From positions 1 to 61,859 of the forward strand of contig DAONJS010000014.1 of NCBI GenBank assembly GCA_035405785.1: a DNA stretch of 61,859 bases, given 5' to 3'. The notes beneath the pieces were generated by a model. It saw only the letters and a list, made by a program, of their open reading frames with translations. It ran no database searches and had not been told where the DNA came from. Positions 9,086 to 16,453 of the stretch are shown piece after piece. Source of the stretch: BPGX01 sp035405785. GTDB taxonomy: Bacteria > Bacteroidota > Bacteroidia > B-17B0 > Aurantibacillaceae. Position numbers and translations under genes: made by a program. How positions within the stretch are numbered: position 1 is the stretch's first letter; each line of letters begins with the position of its first letter.

Positions 9086-9442
9086 TTATTTTGTTAGCAG
9101 TTTATTTGTTTTGGTGTCTGGAAAAATTATTTTAGGGCGAAAATTTTTGGCTTCTTCTTTATCCATCCAAGTATAAGAGATGATAATGACTACATCACCT
9201 ACATTGAATTTTAATGCCGCTGGACCATTTAAGCAAATAATACCACTTCCTCTTTTACCTTTAATAACATAAGTTACAATTCTCTCGCCGTTTCTTTTAT
9301 TCAAAACATGGACTTGCTCATTTTCCATCAAATCGGCGGCGTCCATTAAATCTTCATCAATGGTAATACTTCCTATGTAATCTAATTCTGCTTGCGTAAC
9401 AGTTACACAATGTATTTTTGATTTCATTATTCCTATTAACAT
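9086..9442 (-). CDS. panD: Aspartate 1-decarboxylase
   Basis: Makes beta-alanine from aspartate for pantothenate and coenzyme A. The 118-residue precursor cleaves itself between Gly24 and Ser25 (DYIGSITID) to create the pyruvoyl cofactor. With the start at 9442 the cleavage site falls exactly at the canonical 24/25 position, which decides the start over the ATG five codons later. IKGKRGSGIICLNGPAA and VGDVVIIISY are also typical. It is probably the first gene of the five-gene reverse cluster. Only a weak -7-like sequence is visible upstream. Confidence 0.96.
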   Translation of the reverse strand: MLIGIMKSKIHCVTVTQAELDYIGSITIDEDLMDAADLMENEQVHVLNKRNGERIVTYVIKGKRGSGIICLNGPAALKFNVGDVVIIISYTWMDKEEAKNFRPKIIFPDTKTNKLLTK

Positions 9443-9494
9443 ATCACTAAAAATGCCGTGTAAAGTTGATGAAATTTATTGTATCCTGCAAATT

Positions 9495-10475
9495 TTATGT
9501 TGGTAATTCTTTAATATCCAATGCTAATTTTTTTTCTATCCAGTAATGATATAAATACTTTTGTTCATACTGAAATTTAGGTTCAATTAAATAGATTTTT
9601 TGTGAATCATCTTTTATATAATGTAAGTCCATTAAGGTTGAATAGCCGGGGCGTGTGATGATATTATTTGATTTTGCAATCAATTGATTTGTTTCTAAAT
9701 AATTTTTCCATCCAAGAAATAAATTTCCATCATTTTTTAATGAACCAATGATTTTAAATGCTACATCTTTATTTTTAATTTGCAATGATTTTGCCAATTT
9801 TTCAAACACTTTTTCGTAATATATTTTTTCCTTTTTTGTGCCACTAATGATAAATAAATAATAAATTTCTTTTTGTGCTTCTATTTTTTTGAATAATGAT
9901 AATGGTTGGATATACTTCAAGGTCTTAACTTTCATTAAGTTTTCATTGTGTGATAATTTACCTGCTAAAGATTTTTCTTCATCTTCATAATCAGGAATCC
10001 ATATTTCATCAAAGTTTTTTAATAATTGAAAATTTAAATTTTGTGCAAATGAAAATATTTTTGGCACTTGTAAATTGATTTGATGAGTAATACAAATACT
10101 TTTAATACCTGAATAATAAAATCCGTATCTATTATCTGAAATTATCAAGTCAGGAACAAGTTTAGTTTTGATGTAATTTTCTAAAATTTTTCTTTCATTT
10201 CTAATTGCAGAAAAAAAGTGATGAATATTGAAAATGATATTTGATAATAATTTATCTGGATTAAAATTGATGTTGTATGAATGAATATCTTCCTGTAAAA
10301 TATCTGGAAACAATTTTGAGTAAAATAACTTTTGATTTTCTGTAGAAAAAATAACGATGTGATTTTTTTCTTTTAATTTTTCAATGATAACTGCTGTTCT
10401 ATTTAAATGACCTGAACCCCAATCTAATACGGAAATGAATATAACTTTATTAGAAATACTATCTAACAATTGCAA
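9495..10475 (-). CDS. Glycosyltransferase family 28-like protein
   Basis: A 326-residue soluble protein. The beginning (VIFISVLDWGSGHLNRTAVI) matches the DWGxGHxxR glycine loop of GT-B enzymes related to MurG and UDP-glucuronosyltransferases. A late segment, NIITRPGYSTLMDLHY, resembles the nucleotide-sugar-binding G-x-x-T/S region. A C-terminal ending of KYLYHYWIEKKLA is usual for the Bacteroidota family of this type. The acceptor is unknown. Its start overlaps the phosphatase gene by 17 bases, so the two are translationally coupled. Confidence 0.78.
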   Translation of the reverse strand: MQLLDSISNKVIFISVLDWGSGHLNRTAVIIEKLKEKNHIVIFSTENQKLFYSKLFPDILQEDIHSYNINFNPDKLLSNIIFNIHHFFSAIRNERKILENYIKTKLVPDLIISDNRYGFYYSGIKSICITHQINLQVPKIFSFAQNLNFQLLKNFDEIWIPDYEDEEKSLAGKLSHNENLMKVKTLKYIQPLSLFKKIEAQKEIYYLFIISGTKKEKIYYEKVFEKLAKSLQIKNKDVAFKIIGSLKNDGNLFLGWKNYLETNQLIAKSNNIITRPGYSTLMDLHYIKDDSQKIYLIEPKFQYEQKYLYHYWIEKKLALDIKELPT

Positions 10476-11034
10476 GTTCTTTTATGTTTGAAAAAATATA
10501 TTGCATTTCTTCTTTGATGATATTTGCTACTCTTATATATTCATCTGTTGGGTTAATTGTATTATCTGCTATTTTAGGGTCGTCATAGGGTAATAAAATT
10601 TTCTTTTCAGCATTAGGAACATAAGGACAATTTGTTTCTGTTTCGGAACAAACCATTATTGCAGCAAAACTTTTTAGTTGCTTTGTAACTTCCTCAAAAT
10701 TCTTGCTATACAATGGTAATTTTATACCTTCTATGTCAATTTCAAATAAAGGATTATCGCCTTCTGATTTTTGAATGATTGAAAAACCAAATCTTTTAAA
10801 TGCTTCAATTGTATTTGGATGAATTCTGGTAACTTCTACACCTCCAGAGAAACAATTCACATTTGAAAAATTATTTTGAATAGCCGCATGTTGAGCTAAT
10901 ACTTGTGCTAAATGGCTTCGCCTGCTATTTTGAACACAAATAAAAATTAAATTAACTTCTTCTTTTTGATGTATTTTATTTTTAATGTAATCCTGTATTT
11001 GCTTTAATTTTTCTAATCTTGATTCCTGAATCAT
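10459..11034 (-). CDS. Low-molecular-weight protein-tyrosine-phosphatase/arsenate reductase-like protein
   Basis: A 191-residue protein with the C-x5-R catalytic loop (ICVQNSRRSHLAQ, Cys33 and Arg39) of the LMW-PTP/arsenate reductase fold. The long form, with SGGVEVTRIHPN, NPLFE, VCSETETNCPYVPNAEK and LPYDDPKIADNT, resembles Bacteroidota proteins annotated as protein-tyrosine-phosphatase that often sit in arsenic operons. No arsenic gene is near here. The gene lies 2 bases after deoC and overlaps the glycosyltransferase. Whether it acts on phosphoproteins or arsenate cannot be told from sequence. Confidence 0.8.
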   Translation of the reverse strand: MIQESRLEKLKQIQDYIKNKIHQKEEVNLIFICVQNSRRSHLAQVLAQHAAIQNNFSNVNCFSGGVEVTRIHPNTIEAFKRFGFSIIQKSEGDNPLFEIDIEGIKLPLYSKNFEEVTKQLKSFAAIMVCSETETNCPYVPNAEKKILLPYDDPKIADNTINPTDEYIRVANIIKEEMQYIFSNIKELAIVR

Positions 11035-11036
11035 TT

Positions 11037-11960
11037 TTAATCTTTTGAAAAATAATCAGCACTTTGATAAACACCTGTAAGTTCTTTTTTAATCTGCATC
11101 AAAACATCATTTGCCAAACTACTTGCTCCAAAGCGAAACCATTTATTATCTAACCATTCATCACCTAACACTTCTTTAACCATTACAAGATATTGCAGTG
11201 CAGTTTTAGCATTTGAAATTCCACCTGCAGGTTTCATTCCTACCATTATTCCAGTTTTATCATAGTATTCACGAATGGCTTGTAACATCACATAAGTTAC
11301 AGGCAAAGTAGCGGCAGGCTGAACTTTTCCAGTGGATGTTTTAATAAAATCAGCACCAGCAAGAATAGCAATTTCAGAAGCACGGCGAACATTATCTAAT
11401 GTAGATAATTCTCCTGTTTCTAAAATCACCTTTAAACGAGCGTTGTATTTATTGACTATTTCTTTGATAGTTTTAATTTCTTCATAAACCAATTGAAAAT
11501 TTCCTCTTAAAAATTCTCCACGATTGATAACCATATCTACTTCATCTGCACCATTATCTAATGCAAACTTTGTGTCTTCAATTTTTACATCAAGAGGTGC
11601 TTGTCCAGAAGGAAATGCAGTAGATACAGAAGCAACTTTAACATTAGTATTTTTCAAATGTTTTTTAGCAATTTTGACAAATGTAGGATAAACACATACA
11701 GCTGCAACAGTTGGTAATCCTTCAATATCATCAGCAAGATGCACGGCTTTATAACACAATTGTTTTACTTTTCCTTCGGTGTCTTTTCCTTCTAATGTAG
11801 TTAAATCAATCATATTCAACACCATTTTCAACCCTTCTACTTTGCTTTGTTTTTTAATACTTCTTGCTGTGATGCGAGATAATCTGTCATCTACACCTAC
11901 TTGATCTACTCTTAAATCATACAAAAATTCCCAATCTTTATTAGAAGAAAATTCTTTCAT
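11037..11960 (-). CDS. deoC: Deoxyribose-phosphate aldolase
   Basis: Cleaves 2-deoxyribose 5-phosphate to glyceraldehyde 3-phosphate and acetaldehyde in deoxynucleoside catabolism. The 307-residue protein has the class I aldolase barrel with the Schiff-base lysine in DFIKTSTGK (about Lys207) and the second conserved Lys in GMKPAGGI. An N-terminal extension of about 50 residues is usual in the long DeoC form. The reverse frame is open to 12062, but that start would lie inside the divergent cysC gene; the ATG at 11960 is preceded by a -7 box. It heads the deoC-phosphatase-glycosyltransferase run. Confidence 0.93.
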   Translation of the reverse strand: MKEFSSNKDWEFLYDLRVDQVGVDDRLSRITARSIKKQSKVEGLKMVLNMIDLTTLEGKDTEGKVKQLCYKAVHLADDIEGLPTVAAVCVYPTFVKIAKKHLKNTNVKVASVSTAFPSGQAPLDVKIEDTKFALDNGADEVDMVINRGEFLRGNFQLVYEEIKTIKEIVNKYNARLKVILETGELSTLDNVRRASEIAILAGADFIKTSTGKVQPAATLPVTYVMLQAIREYYDKTGIMVGMKPAGGISNAKTALQYLVMVKEVLGDEWLDNKWFRFGASSLANDVLMQIKKELTGVYQSADYFSKD

Positions 11961-11981
11961 AAAATTTTTATTAGTTTTACG

Positions 11982-11989
11982 CAAAAATA
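11982..11989 (-). promoter_or_regulatory. -7 box TATTTTTG for deoC
   Basis: Read on the reverse strand, TATTTTTG followed by CG, ending 21 bases before the deoC ATG. It lies in the 47-base divergent gap with cysC. No convincing -33 element is visible at the usual distance. Confidence 0.45.
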
Positions 11990-12007
11990 AGGAATTAAAA
12001 GCAAAAT

Positions 12008-12553
12008 ATGGCACAAAAAAAAGTAATTTGGCTCTTTGGCTTATCTGGTGCAGGAAAAACAACTATTGCAAAATCATTGAGTAAAATTTTTATACAAAAA
12101 AATATCCAACATTTGATATTAGATGGCGATGAAATAAGAAATACTGTAAATAAAGATTTAGGTTTTTCAAATGAAGATAGAAAAGAGAATATTCGTCGTT
12201 CTGCTGAATTTGCAAAGTTGGTAAGTCAGCAAGATATAAATTGTATATGTGCATTTATTACGCCGTTGAAAATGTTGAGGGATATTGTAAGAACGACATT
12301 ATCTGAAAATGTAATGATTTTTTATATTGATACGCCATTAGAAGAATGTGCTAAAAGAGATGTAAAAGGTTTTTACAAAAAAGCATTAAATAATGAAATA
12401 CCTGATTTTACAGGAATTACAGCTAATTTTGAATTTCCTGAAAATGAACCTGATGTGATAAAAATTAGCACCGCTAATAGAACTCCTGATGATTGTGCTA
12501 ACGAGATTTTTAGTTTTATTGAGAAAAACAAATTAGATAAATCCAAAATATAA
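12008..12553 (+). CDS. cysC: Adenylylsulfate (APS) kinase
   Basis: Phosphorylates APS to PAPS, the sulfate donor. The 181-residue protein has the P-loop GLSGAGKT at residues 11-18, the LDGDEIRNTVNKDLGFS block, DRKENIRR, and FITPLKMLRDIVR, all typical. It is divergent from deoC and convergent with corA (18 bases). The sulfurylase genes cysD and cysN, with which cysC is usually grouped, are absent from the window, so PAPS may serve a sulfotransferase or an assimilation pathway encoded elsewhere. Confidence 0.93.
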   Translation: MAQKKVIWLFGLSGAGKTTIAKSLSKIFIQKNIQHLILDGDEIRNTVNKDLGFSNEDRKENIRRSAEFAKLVSQQDINCICAFITPLKMLRDIVRTTLSENVMIFYIDTPLEECAKRDVKGFYKKALNNEIPDFTGITANFEFPENEPDVIKISTANRTPDDCANEIFSFIEKNKLDKSKI

Positions 12554-12571
12554 GTTAGATTGTTCTAAAAA

Positions 12572-13525
12572 TTACAACCACTTTTTCTTTCTAAAAATAT
12601 AAAGAATAACAACAGTAGATAATATCATTAAAGATAATGAAAATGGATAACCATATTTCCATTCTAATTCAGGCAAGAATTTAAAATTCATTCCATAAAT
12701 ACTTGCAATTAAAGTAGGGGGCATAAATATCACAGATACCACTGTAAATATCTTGATGATTTTATTTTGTTCAATGTTAATTAAACCAAGCATTGAATTT
12801 TGTAAAAACTCTAATCTTGTGAAATTAAAAGATGTATGGTCAATTAAAGAGGCGATGTCTTTTAATAACACCCTGATTTTTTCTAAATTTTCATCTTTGA
12901 TAACTTCATTTCTAATTAAAAGTGATAATACTCTTTGGGTATCAAATAAATCTTCACGCACACTTATAAGTGCTTCTTGATAAAAGTTAATTTTCAAAAT
13001 AATTTTTTCATCATTTGCAGAAGCAGAAAGTGTTGCAGATTTACTGATAGAATTTATTTTTGCTGATAAAAACTCAATAATATCAGCATCGTTATCAATA
13101 CCTTGTTCTAAAATAGCAATTAAAATTTTTAAGGCATGATTGTAATGAGAAGGTTGTTGTTTAATTTTTTTGACAATTTCTTGAAATACTCTTGATTCAA
13201 AGTTTCTATTTGTTAGAATCACATTATCTTTTACAATAATACTAACATCTGTATCTTCAATTTTTTCTGATTGAGGTAAAAAGTTGATAAACCTTGTAAT
13301 GATTTTAATAGCATTATCTTCTTCAATGTATCTTGAACTTAATTCAATTTCTTCTTGTTGTTGTTTGGAAGGGAAAGTAACACCAAATTTTTCTTCAATG
13401 GCACTTATATCGTGAGCACTTCCGTTTTGAATATCAATCCAGATAAAGTTATCCCATGAGGGCAATTCATCAAATGAATCTACCTTTATTTGAGAGTAAT
13501 CGGGGATAACAAATGCTCTGATCAT
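12572..13525 (-). CDS. corA: CorA-type magnesium/cobalt transporter
   Basis: A 317-residue channel subunit. The long N-terminal cytoplasmic domain is followed by two membrane helices at the C terminus. The essential loop motif YGMNF is at residues 277-281 after IFMPPTLIASI, and the tail ends in a basic RKKKWL. The protein forms pentamers in the inner membrane for Mg2+ uptake. The start MIRAFVIPDYSQI lies 106 bases from tRNA-Arg on the other strand. Confidence 0.95.
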   Translation of the reverse strand: MIRAFVIPDYSQIKVDSFDELPSWDNFIWIDIQNGSAHDISAIEEKFGVTFPSKQQQEEIELSSRYIEEDNAIKIITRFINFLPQSEKIEDTDVSIIVKDNVILTNRNFESRVFQEIVKKIKQQPSHYNHALKILIAILEQGIDNDADIIEFLSAKINSISKSATLSASANDEKIILKINFYQEALISVREDLFDTQRVLSLLIRNEVIKDENLEKIRVLLKDIASLIDHTSFNFTRLEFLQNSMLGLINIEQNKIIKIFTVVSVIFMPPTLIASIYGMNFKFLPELEWKYGYPFSLSLMILSTVVILYIFRKKKWL

Positions 13526-13564
13526 AATCCATATTCAAAATAAATTAATAGAAAATTTTCGCCG

Positions 13565-13598
13565 CAAATATGCAAAATATATTTGGAAATAATGCAAA
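13565..13598 (-). promoter_or_regulatory. Candidate corA promoter, TTTG-N22-CATATTTG
   Basis: On the reverse strand TTTG (13595-13598), a 22-base spacer, then CATATTTG (13565-13572), one mismatch from TAnnTTTG, followed by CGGC. It interleaves with the forward promoter of tRNA-Arg, so the two divergent units may compete for polymerase. Confidence 0.35.
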
Positions 13599-13614
13599 CT
13601 ATTTTGTATAATTG
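13582..13614 (+). promoter_or_regulatory. Candidate tRNA-Arg promoter, TTTG-N21-TATAATTG
   Basis: TTTG at 13582-13585, a 21-base spacer, then TATAATTG at 13607-13614, one mismatch from the -7 consensus, followed by C. It ends 16 bases before the mature tRNA. Confidence 0.5.
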
Positions 13615-13630
13615 CCCCCGCTAAAAAAAT

Positions 13631-13704
13631 GGTCCCGTAGCTCAGTTGGATAGAGCAACAGCCTTCTAAGCTGTGGGTCGCAGGTTCGAATCCTGCCGGG
13701 ATCA
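13631..13704 (+). tRNA. tRNA-Arg (anticodon TCT)
   Basis: A 74-base cloverleaf: acceptor GGTCCCG with CGGGATC, D arm GCTC/GAGC, anticodon stem ACAGC/GCTGT with loop CTTCTAA (anticodon TCT, reads AGA/AGG), and T arm GCAGG-TTCGAAT-CCTGC. The discriminator base is A at 13704. CCA is not encoded. AGA is a common arginine codon in this AT-rich window. Confidence 0.97.
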
Positions 13705-13719
13705 CTCTCAAATTTCAGT

Positions 13720-13911
13720 TTGAATAACTTTGTTCCCCTTATTACTGGTGCGTTTGTTGTAGTATTTAGTATTACTTTGGTGTTTTTACTCTTGTTTACA
13801 AATTACTTTGATTATTTATCAAACACTAAAAAAATCATTACTGTCATTATTCTTGTATTGTACACATTTTATAGAATCTACAAGGGTTATATCATTTTTA
13901 GAAGAAAGTAA
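13720..13911 (+). CDS. Small two-helix membrane protein, TTG start
   Basis: A 63-residue open frame with two hydrophobic helices (about residues 4-26 and 37-54) and a basic end, RIYKGYIIFRRK. No ATG is available; TTG at 13720 is the only start that keeps the first helix. A sequence matching TAnnTTTG (TAACTTTG, 13725-13732) overlaps the start, so the true 5' end is uncertain. It lies 16 bases after tRNA-Arg and may be transcribed with it. Small two-helix proteins of this shape are common in Bacteroidota; function unknown. Confidence 0.45.
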   Translation: MNNFVPLITGAFVVVFSITLVFLLLFTNYFDYLSNTKKIITVIILVLYTFYRIYKGYIIFRRK

Positions 13912-13922
13912 AGATATGATTT

Positions 13923-14621
13923 TTACTTTTTACTTACTTTGTAATAACGAATGAGCAAAGCAACTAAAAGTATAAATATTAAAAATGTAATAGAAGATAA
14001 AATATAAATTAAAACTTTACTTTTTTGTATATCTTCTTTGATGGGATTTAAACTTTTTTCATTTTCTTCTCTTAGTTTTTGTTCTTTTACAATAAATTCT
14101 TTTTGTGCTTCTTTTAATAATTTCTCTTTTACCTGTGGTGAATTGAATATCTTTTCTTTTATTTCATTGTAGTTCTTTAAATTTATGAGTGCTAATTTAT
14201 AATTGCCAAGAGTATCGTAAATCATTGAAAGTTCATAATATATGTCTTTTTCTAAATATAAGTCAGGATAATTTTTTAGCAAACTAAGGGATTTATTAAG
14301 ATATTGTTCTGCAATTTTAAATTTTCCTTTGTGATAGTTGATATCACCAATGGTAAAAAGTATTTTACTTAAAATCATCTTATCATCTGACTTTTCTGCT
14401 AATTTCAATCCATTTTCTGCTATTGCTAATGCAGTATCTAAACTGACTTTTTTATATTCTAATGATAAATGATAAAGTGTTTTAATATAGTTCGTATCAG
14501 TTTTTTCTTTTGTAAAAGAAGAAAGAACATTTTTTAAAGAATCGATTTTATTGTTTTGTGAAATAAGAATGTTTTGAAACACAATTAATACAATAAAATA
14601 AATTTGAAAAAAATTTTTCAT
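13923..14621 (-). CDS. TPR-repeat membrane protein resembling a kinase-less sensor
   Basis: A 232-residue protein with a signal peptide (MKNFFQIYFIVLIVFQNILIS), a helical region carrying about three tetratricopeptide repeats (residues 40-155, e.g. ALAIAENGLKLAEKSDD and KIAEQYLNKSLSLL), a charged coiled-coil stretch (160-195), and one membrane helix near 203-225 before a short basic tail. This is the N-terminal architecture of Bacteroidota TPR histidine kinases and TPR LuxR regulators, but the protein stops after the helix with no output domain. Function unknown. Confidence 0.75.
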   Translation of the reverse strand: MKNFFQIYFIVLIVFQNILISQNNKIDSLKNVLSSFTKEKTDTNYIKTLYHLSLEYKKVSLDTALAIAENGLKLAEKSDDKMILSKILFTIGDINYHKGKFKIAEQYLNKSLSLLKNYPDLYLEKDIYYELSMIYDTLGNYKLALINLKNYNEIKEKIFNSPQVKEKLLKEAQKEFIVKEQKLREENEKSLNPIKEDIQKSKVLIYILSSITFLIFILLVALLIRYYKVSKK

Positions 14622-14634
14622 AAGTTTTTAAGGA

Positions 14635-14642
14635 CAAAGATA
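14635..14642 (-). promoter_or_regulatory. -7 box TATCTTTG for the TPR protein
   Basis: Perfect TAnnTTTG on the reverse strand, ending 13 bases before the ATG at 14621. No -33 element is evident. Confidence 0.5.
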
Positions 14643-14742
14643 ATTAAGATATTAAAAATGAAAAAGTAAAAATAAATTTTACTGACAAATATCTTTAATA
14701 CCAAAATATGTATAGTTATATTTTTAATTCTAATTAACTTTC

Positions 14743-14760
14743 AAATCAGACATCTGATTT
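14743..14760. promoter_or_regulatory. Palindromic operator candidate upstream of gapA
   Basis: Two perfect 8-base arms, AAATCAGA and TCTGATTT, separated by CA. It ends two bases before the gapA -7 box (14763), so a bound dimer would cover the promoter spacer. This suggests repression, or activation at the -33 position, of glyceraldehyde-3-phosphate dehydrogenase. The regulator is unknown. Confidence 0.5.
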
Positions 14761-14762
14761 AG

Positions 14763-14770
14763 TATATTTG
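14763..14770 (+). promoter_or_regulatory. -7 box TATATTTG for gapA
   Basis: Perfect TAnnTTTG followed by C, ending 15 bases before the ATG at 14786. The upstream TTG in-frame codon (14768) is part of the box, so the longer reading frame is not a real start. Confidence 0.6.
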
Positions 14771-14785
14771 CAAAAAAATAAAATT

Positions 14786-15781
14786 ATGAGAGTTGCTATA
14801 AATGGTTTTGGCAGAATAGGTAGAGGGTTTTTCAAAAGTGCATTTCCTCACAAAGAAATTGAAATAGTTGCTATCAATGATTTGACAGACACAAAAACTT
14901 TGGCACATTTATTAAAATACGATAGTGTGCACGGAAAATTTTTAGATGATATTTCTTATACAGATAATCAATTAATTGTTGCTGGGAAAAAAATTCCCGT
15001 TTATTCAATTAAAGAAGTTGATAAATTACCATGGAAAGATTTAGATGTAGATATAGTCATTGAAAGCACAGGATTATTTTTAGATAAACAAAGTGCCGAA
15101 AAACATTTGCAAGCAGGTGCTAAAAAGGTTTTATTAAGTGCTCCTGCAAAGTCAGAAGGAATTAAAACAATTGTAATGGGTGTAAATGATTCTTTATTAA
15201 ATAAAGATGATTTAATAGTTTCAAATGCTTCCTGCACTACAAACTGTGCGGCTCCAATGATTAAAGTTGTTTTAAAATTCGGTATTGAAAGTGGTTATGT
15301 GAGCACTGTTCATGCTTATACTGCCGATCAAAGATTACACGATGCACCTCATAAAGATTTAAGAAGAGCCCGTGCGGCCGCGGTAAATATCGTTCCAACA
15401 TCTACTGGTGCCGCAAAAGCAGTTACAAAGATATTCCCAGAATTATCAGGTAAATTAGGTGGTTGTGGTATTCGTGTGCCTGTATCTGATGGTTCATTAA
15501 CAGACATTACTTTGTTTGTAAAAAATCCACCAAAGAATGCCGATGAAGTGAATGACTTATTCAAAAAATACGCTGATGGCGAATTAAAAGGTATAATGCA
15601 ATATAGTGATGAACCATTAGTTTCTTCTGATATTGTAGGCAATCCTCATAGTGTAATATTTGACTCTGAATTTACAAGCGTTATTGGGAATATGATTAAA
15701 CTTATAGGATGGTATGATAATGAATGGGGATATAGCAATCGCCTTGTGGATTTGAGTAAAAAAATGTATTCATTAAAATGA
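14786..15781 (+). CDS. gapA: Glyceraldehyde-3-phosphate dehydrogenase, type I
   Basis: NAD-dependent oxidation and phosphorylation of glyceraldehyde 3-phosphate in glycolysis, reversible in gluconeogenesis. The 331-residue protein begins RVAINGFGRIGRGFFK (Rossmann fold) and has the catalytic cysteine at residue 150 in SNASCTTNCAAP. WYDNEWGYSNR near the C terminus is also conserved. The -7 box fixes the start at 14786. Its stop overlaps the rdgB start (ATGA). pckA in the same window suggests gluconeogenic capacity. Confidence 0.97.
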   Translation: MRVAINGFGRIGRGFFKSAFPHKEIEIVAINDLTDTKTLAHLLKYDSVHGKFLDDISYTDNQLIVAGKKIPVYSIKEVDKLPWKDLDVDIVIESTGLFLDKQSAEKHLQAGAKKVLLSAPAKSEGIKTIVMGVNDSLLNKDDLIVSNASCTTNCAAPMIKVVLKFGIESGYVSTVHAYTADQRLHDAPHKDLRRARAAAVNIVPTSTGAAKAVTKIFPELSGKLGGCGIRVPVSDGSLTDITLFVKNPPKNADEVNDLFKKYADGELKGIMQYSDEPLVSSDIVGNPHSVIFDSEFTSVIGNMIKLIGWYDNEWGYSNRLVDLSKKMYSLK

Positions 15782-16362
15782 TTACAGAATTAATTTTTGC
15801 TTCTGCCAATACGGGTAAAATAAAAGAAATCCACCAAATATTAGGAAATAACTTTATTATTAAGGGTTTAAAAGATGTTGGTATTACTGAAGAAATTCCT
15901 GAAACAGGAAATACTTTTTATGAAAATGCCTTAATGAAAGCCAATTATGTTTTTCAAAAAACTGGAAAAAATACTTTTGCAGATGATAGCGGATTGTGTA
16001 TTGATGCATTGAATGGCGAACCGGGCGTTCATTCTGCTTATTATGCAGGGTTACCTAAAAATGATGAAAGAAACATTCAAAAAGTTTTATCTCAATTAAA
16101 AAATATTGAAAATCGTCATGCAAAATTTTTGTGTGTTATTTGTTTAATACTTAATGGGAAAATACACTATTTTGAGGGAGAGTTGAAAGGTAATATTGCT
16201 TTGCATCCATCAGGTATAAATGGTTTTGGCTATGACCCTATTTTTATTCCTGAAGGATATAATAATACATTAGCAGAGTTAACATCAGATATAAAAAATT
16301 CAATTTCTCACAGATATAAAGCATTAGAGAAAATGAAGTTGTTTTTAAGTGCTAAAAATTAA
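15778..16362 (+). CDS. rdgB: Non-canonical purine NTP pyrophosphatase (RdgB/HAM1)
   Basis: Hydrolyses dITP, XTP and ITP to monophosphates, keeping deaminated purines out of DNA and RNA. The 194-residue protein has the N-terminal FASANTGKIKEI, ETGNTFYENALMKA, FADDSGLCIDALNGEPGVHSA (in part), and the late GFGYDPIFIPEGY and SHRYKAL motifs of the family. The start ATG overlaps the gapA stop by four bases, so the genes are translationally coupled. Confidence 0.95.
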   Translation: MITELIFASANTGKIKEIHQILGNNFIIKGLKDVGITEEIPETGNTFYENALMKANYVFQKTGKNTFADDSGLCIDALNGEPGVHSAYYAGLPKNDERNIQKVLSQLKNIENRHAKFLCVICLILNGKIHYFEGELKGNIALHPSGINGFGYDPIFIPEGYNNTLAELTSDIKNSISHRYKALEKMKLFLSAKN

Positions 16363-16407
16363 AGTTGTTTTTGAAAGCAAATTATTTTGTTTATTTTTTG
16401 TATAAAA

Positions 16408-16438
16408 TTGTTTTAGTGTAATAAAATATGTATTTTTG
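16408..16438 (+). promoter_or_regulatory. Promoter, TTG-N20-TATTTTTG, of the regulator operon
   Basis: TTG (16408-16410), 20 bases, then TATTTTTG (16431-16438), 15 bases before the response-regulator ATG at 16454. Both elements and the spacing fit the Bacteroidota primary sigma factor. Confidence 0.6.
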
Positions 16439-16453
16439 TTTGTAAAAAATTTT

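Noticed and set aside
10459..11034. Arsenate reductase as the firm name
   Set aside because: The C-x5-R fold fits, but no arsenic gene is near and the family also contains phosphatases, so the general name was kept.
11961..12062. Longer deoC frame
   Set aside because: It would overlap the divergent cysC gene and cross the deoC -7 box.
13725..13732. TAACTTTG as promoter of the two-helix gene
   Set aside because: It overlaps the only usable start codon and has no -33 partner. No in-frame start downstream keeps the first helix.
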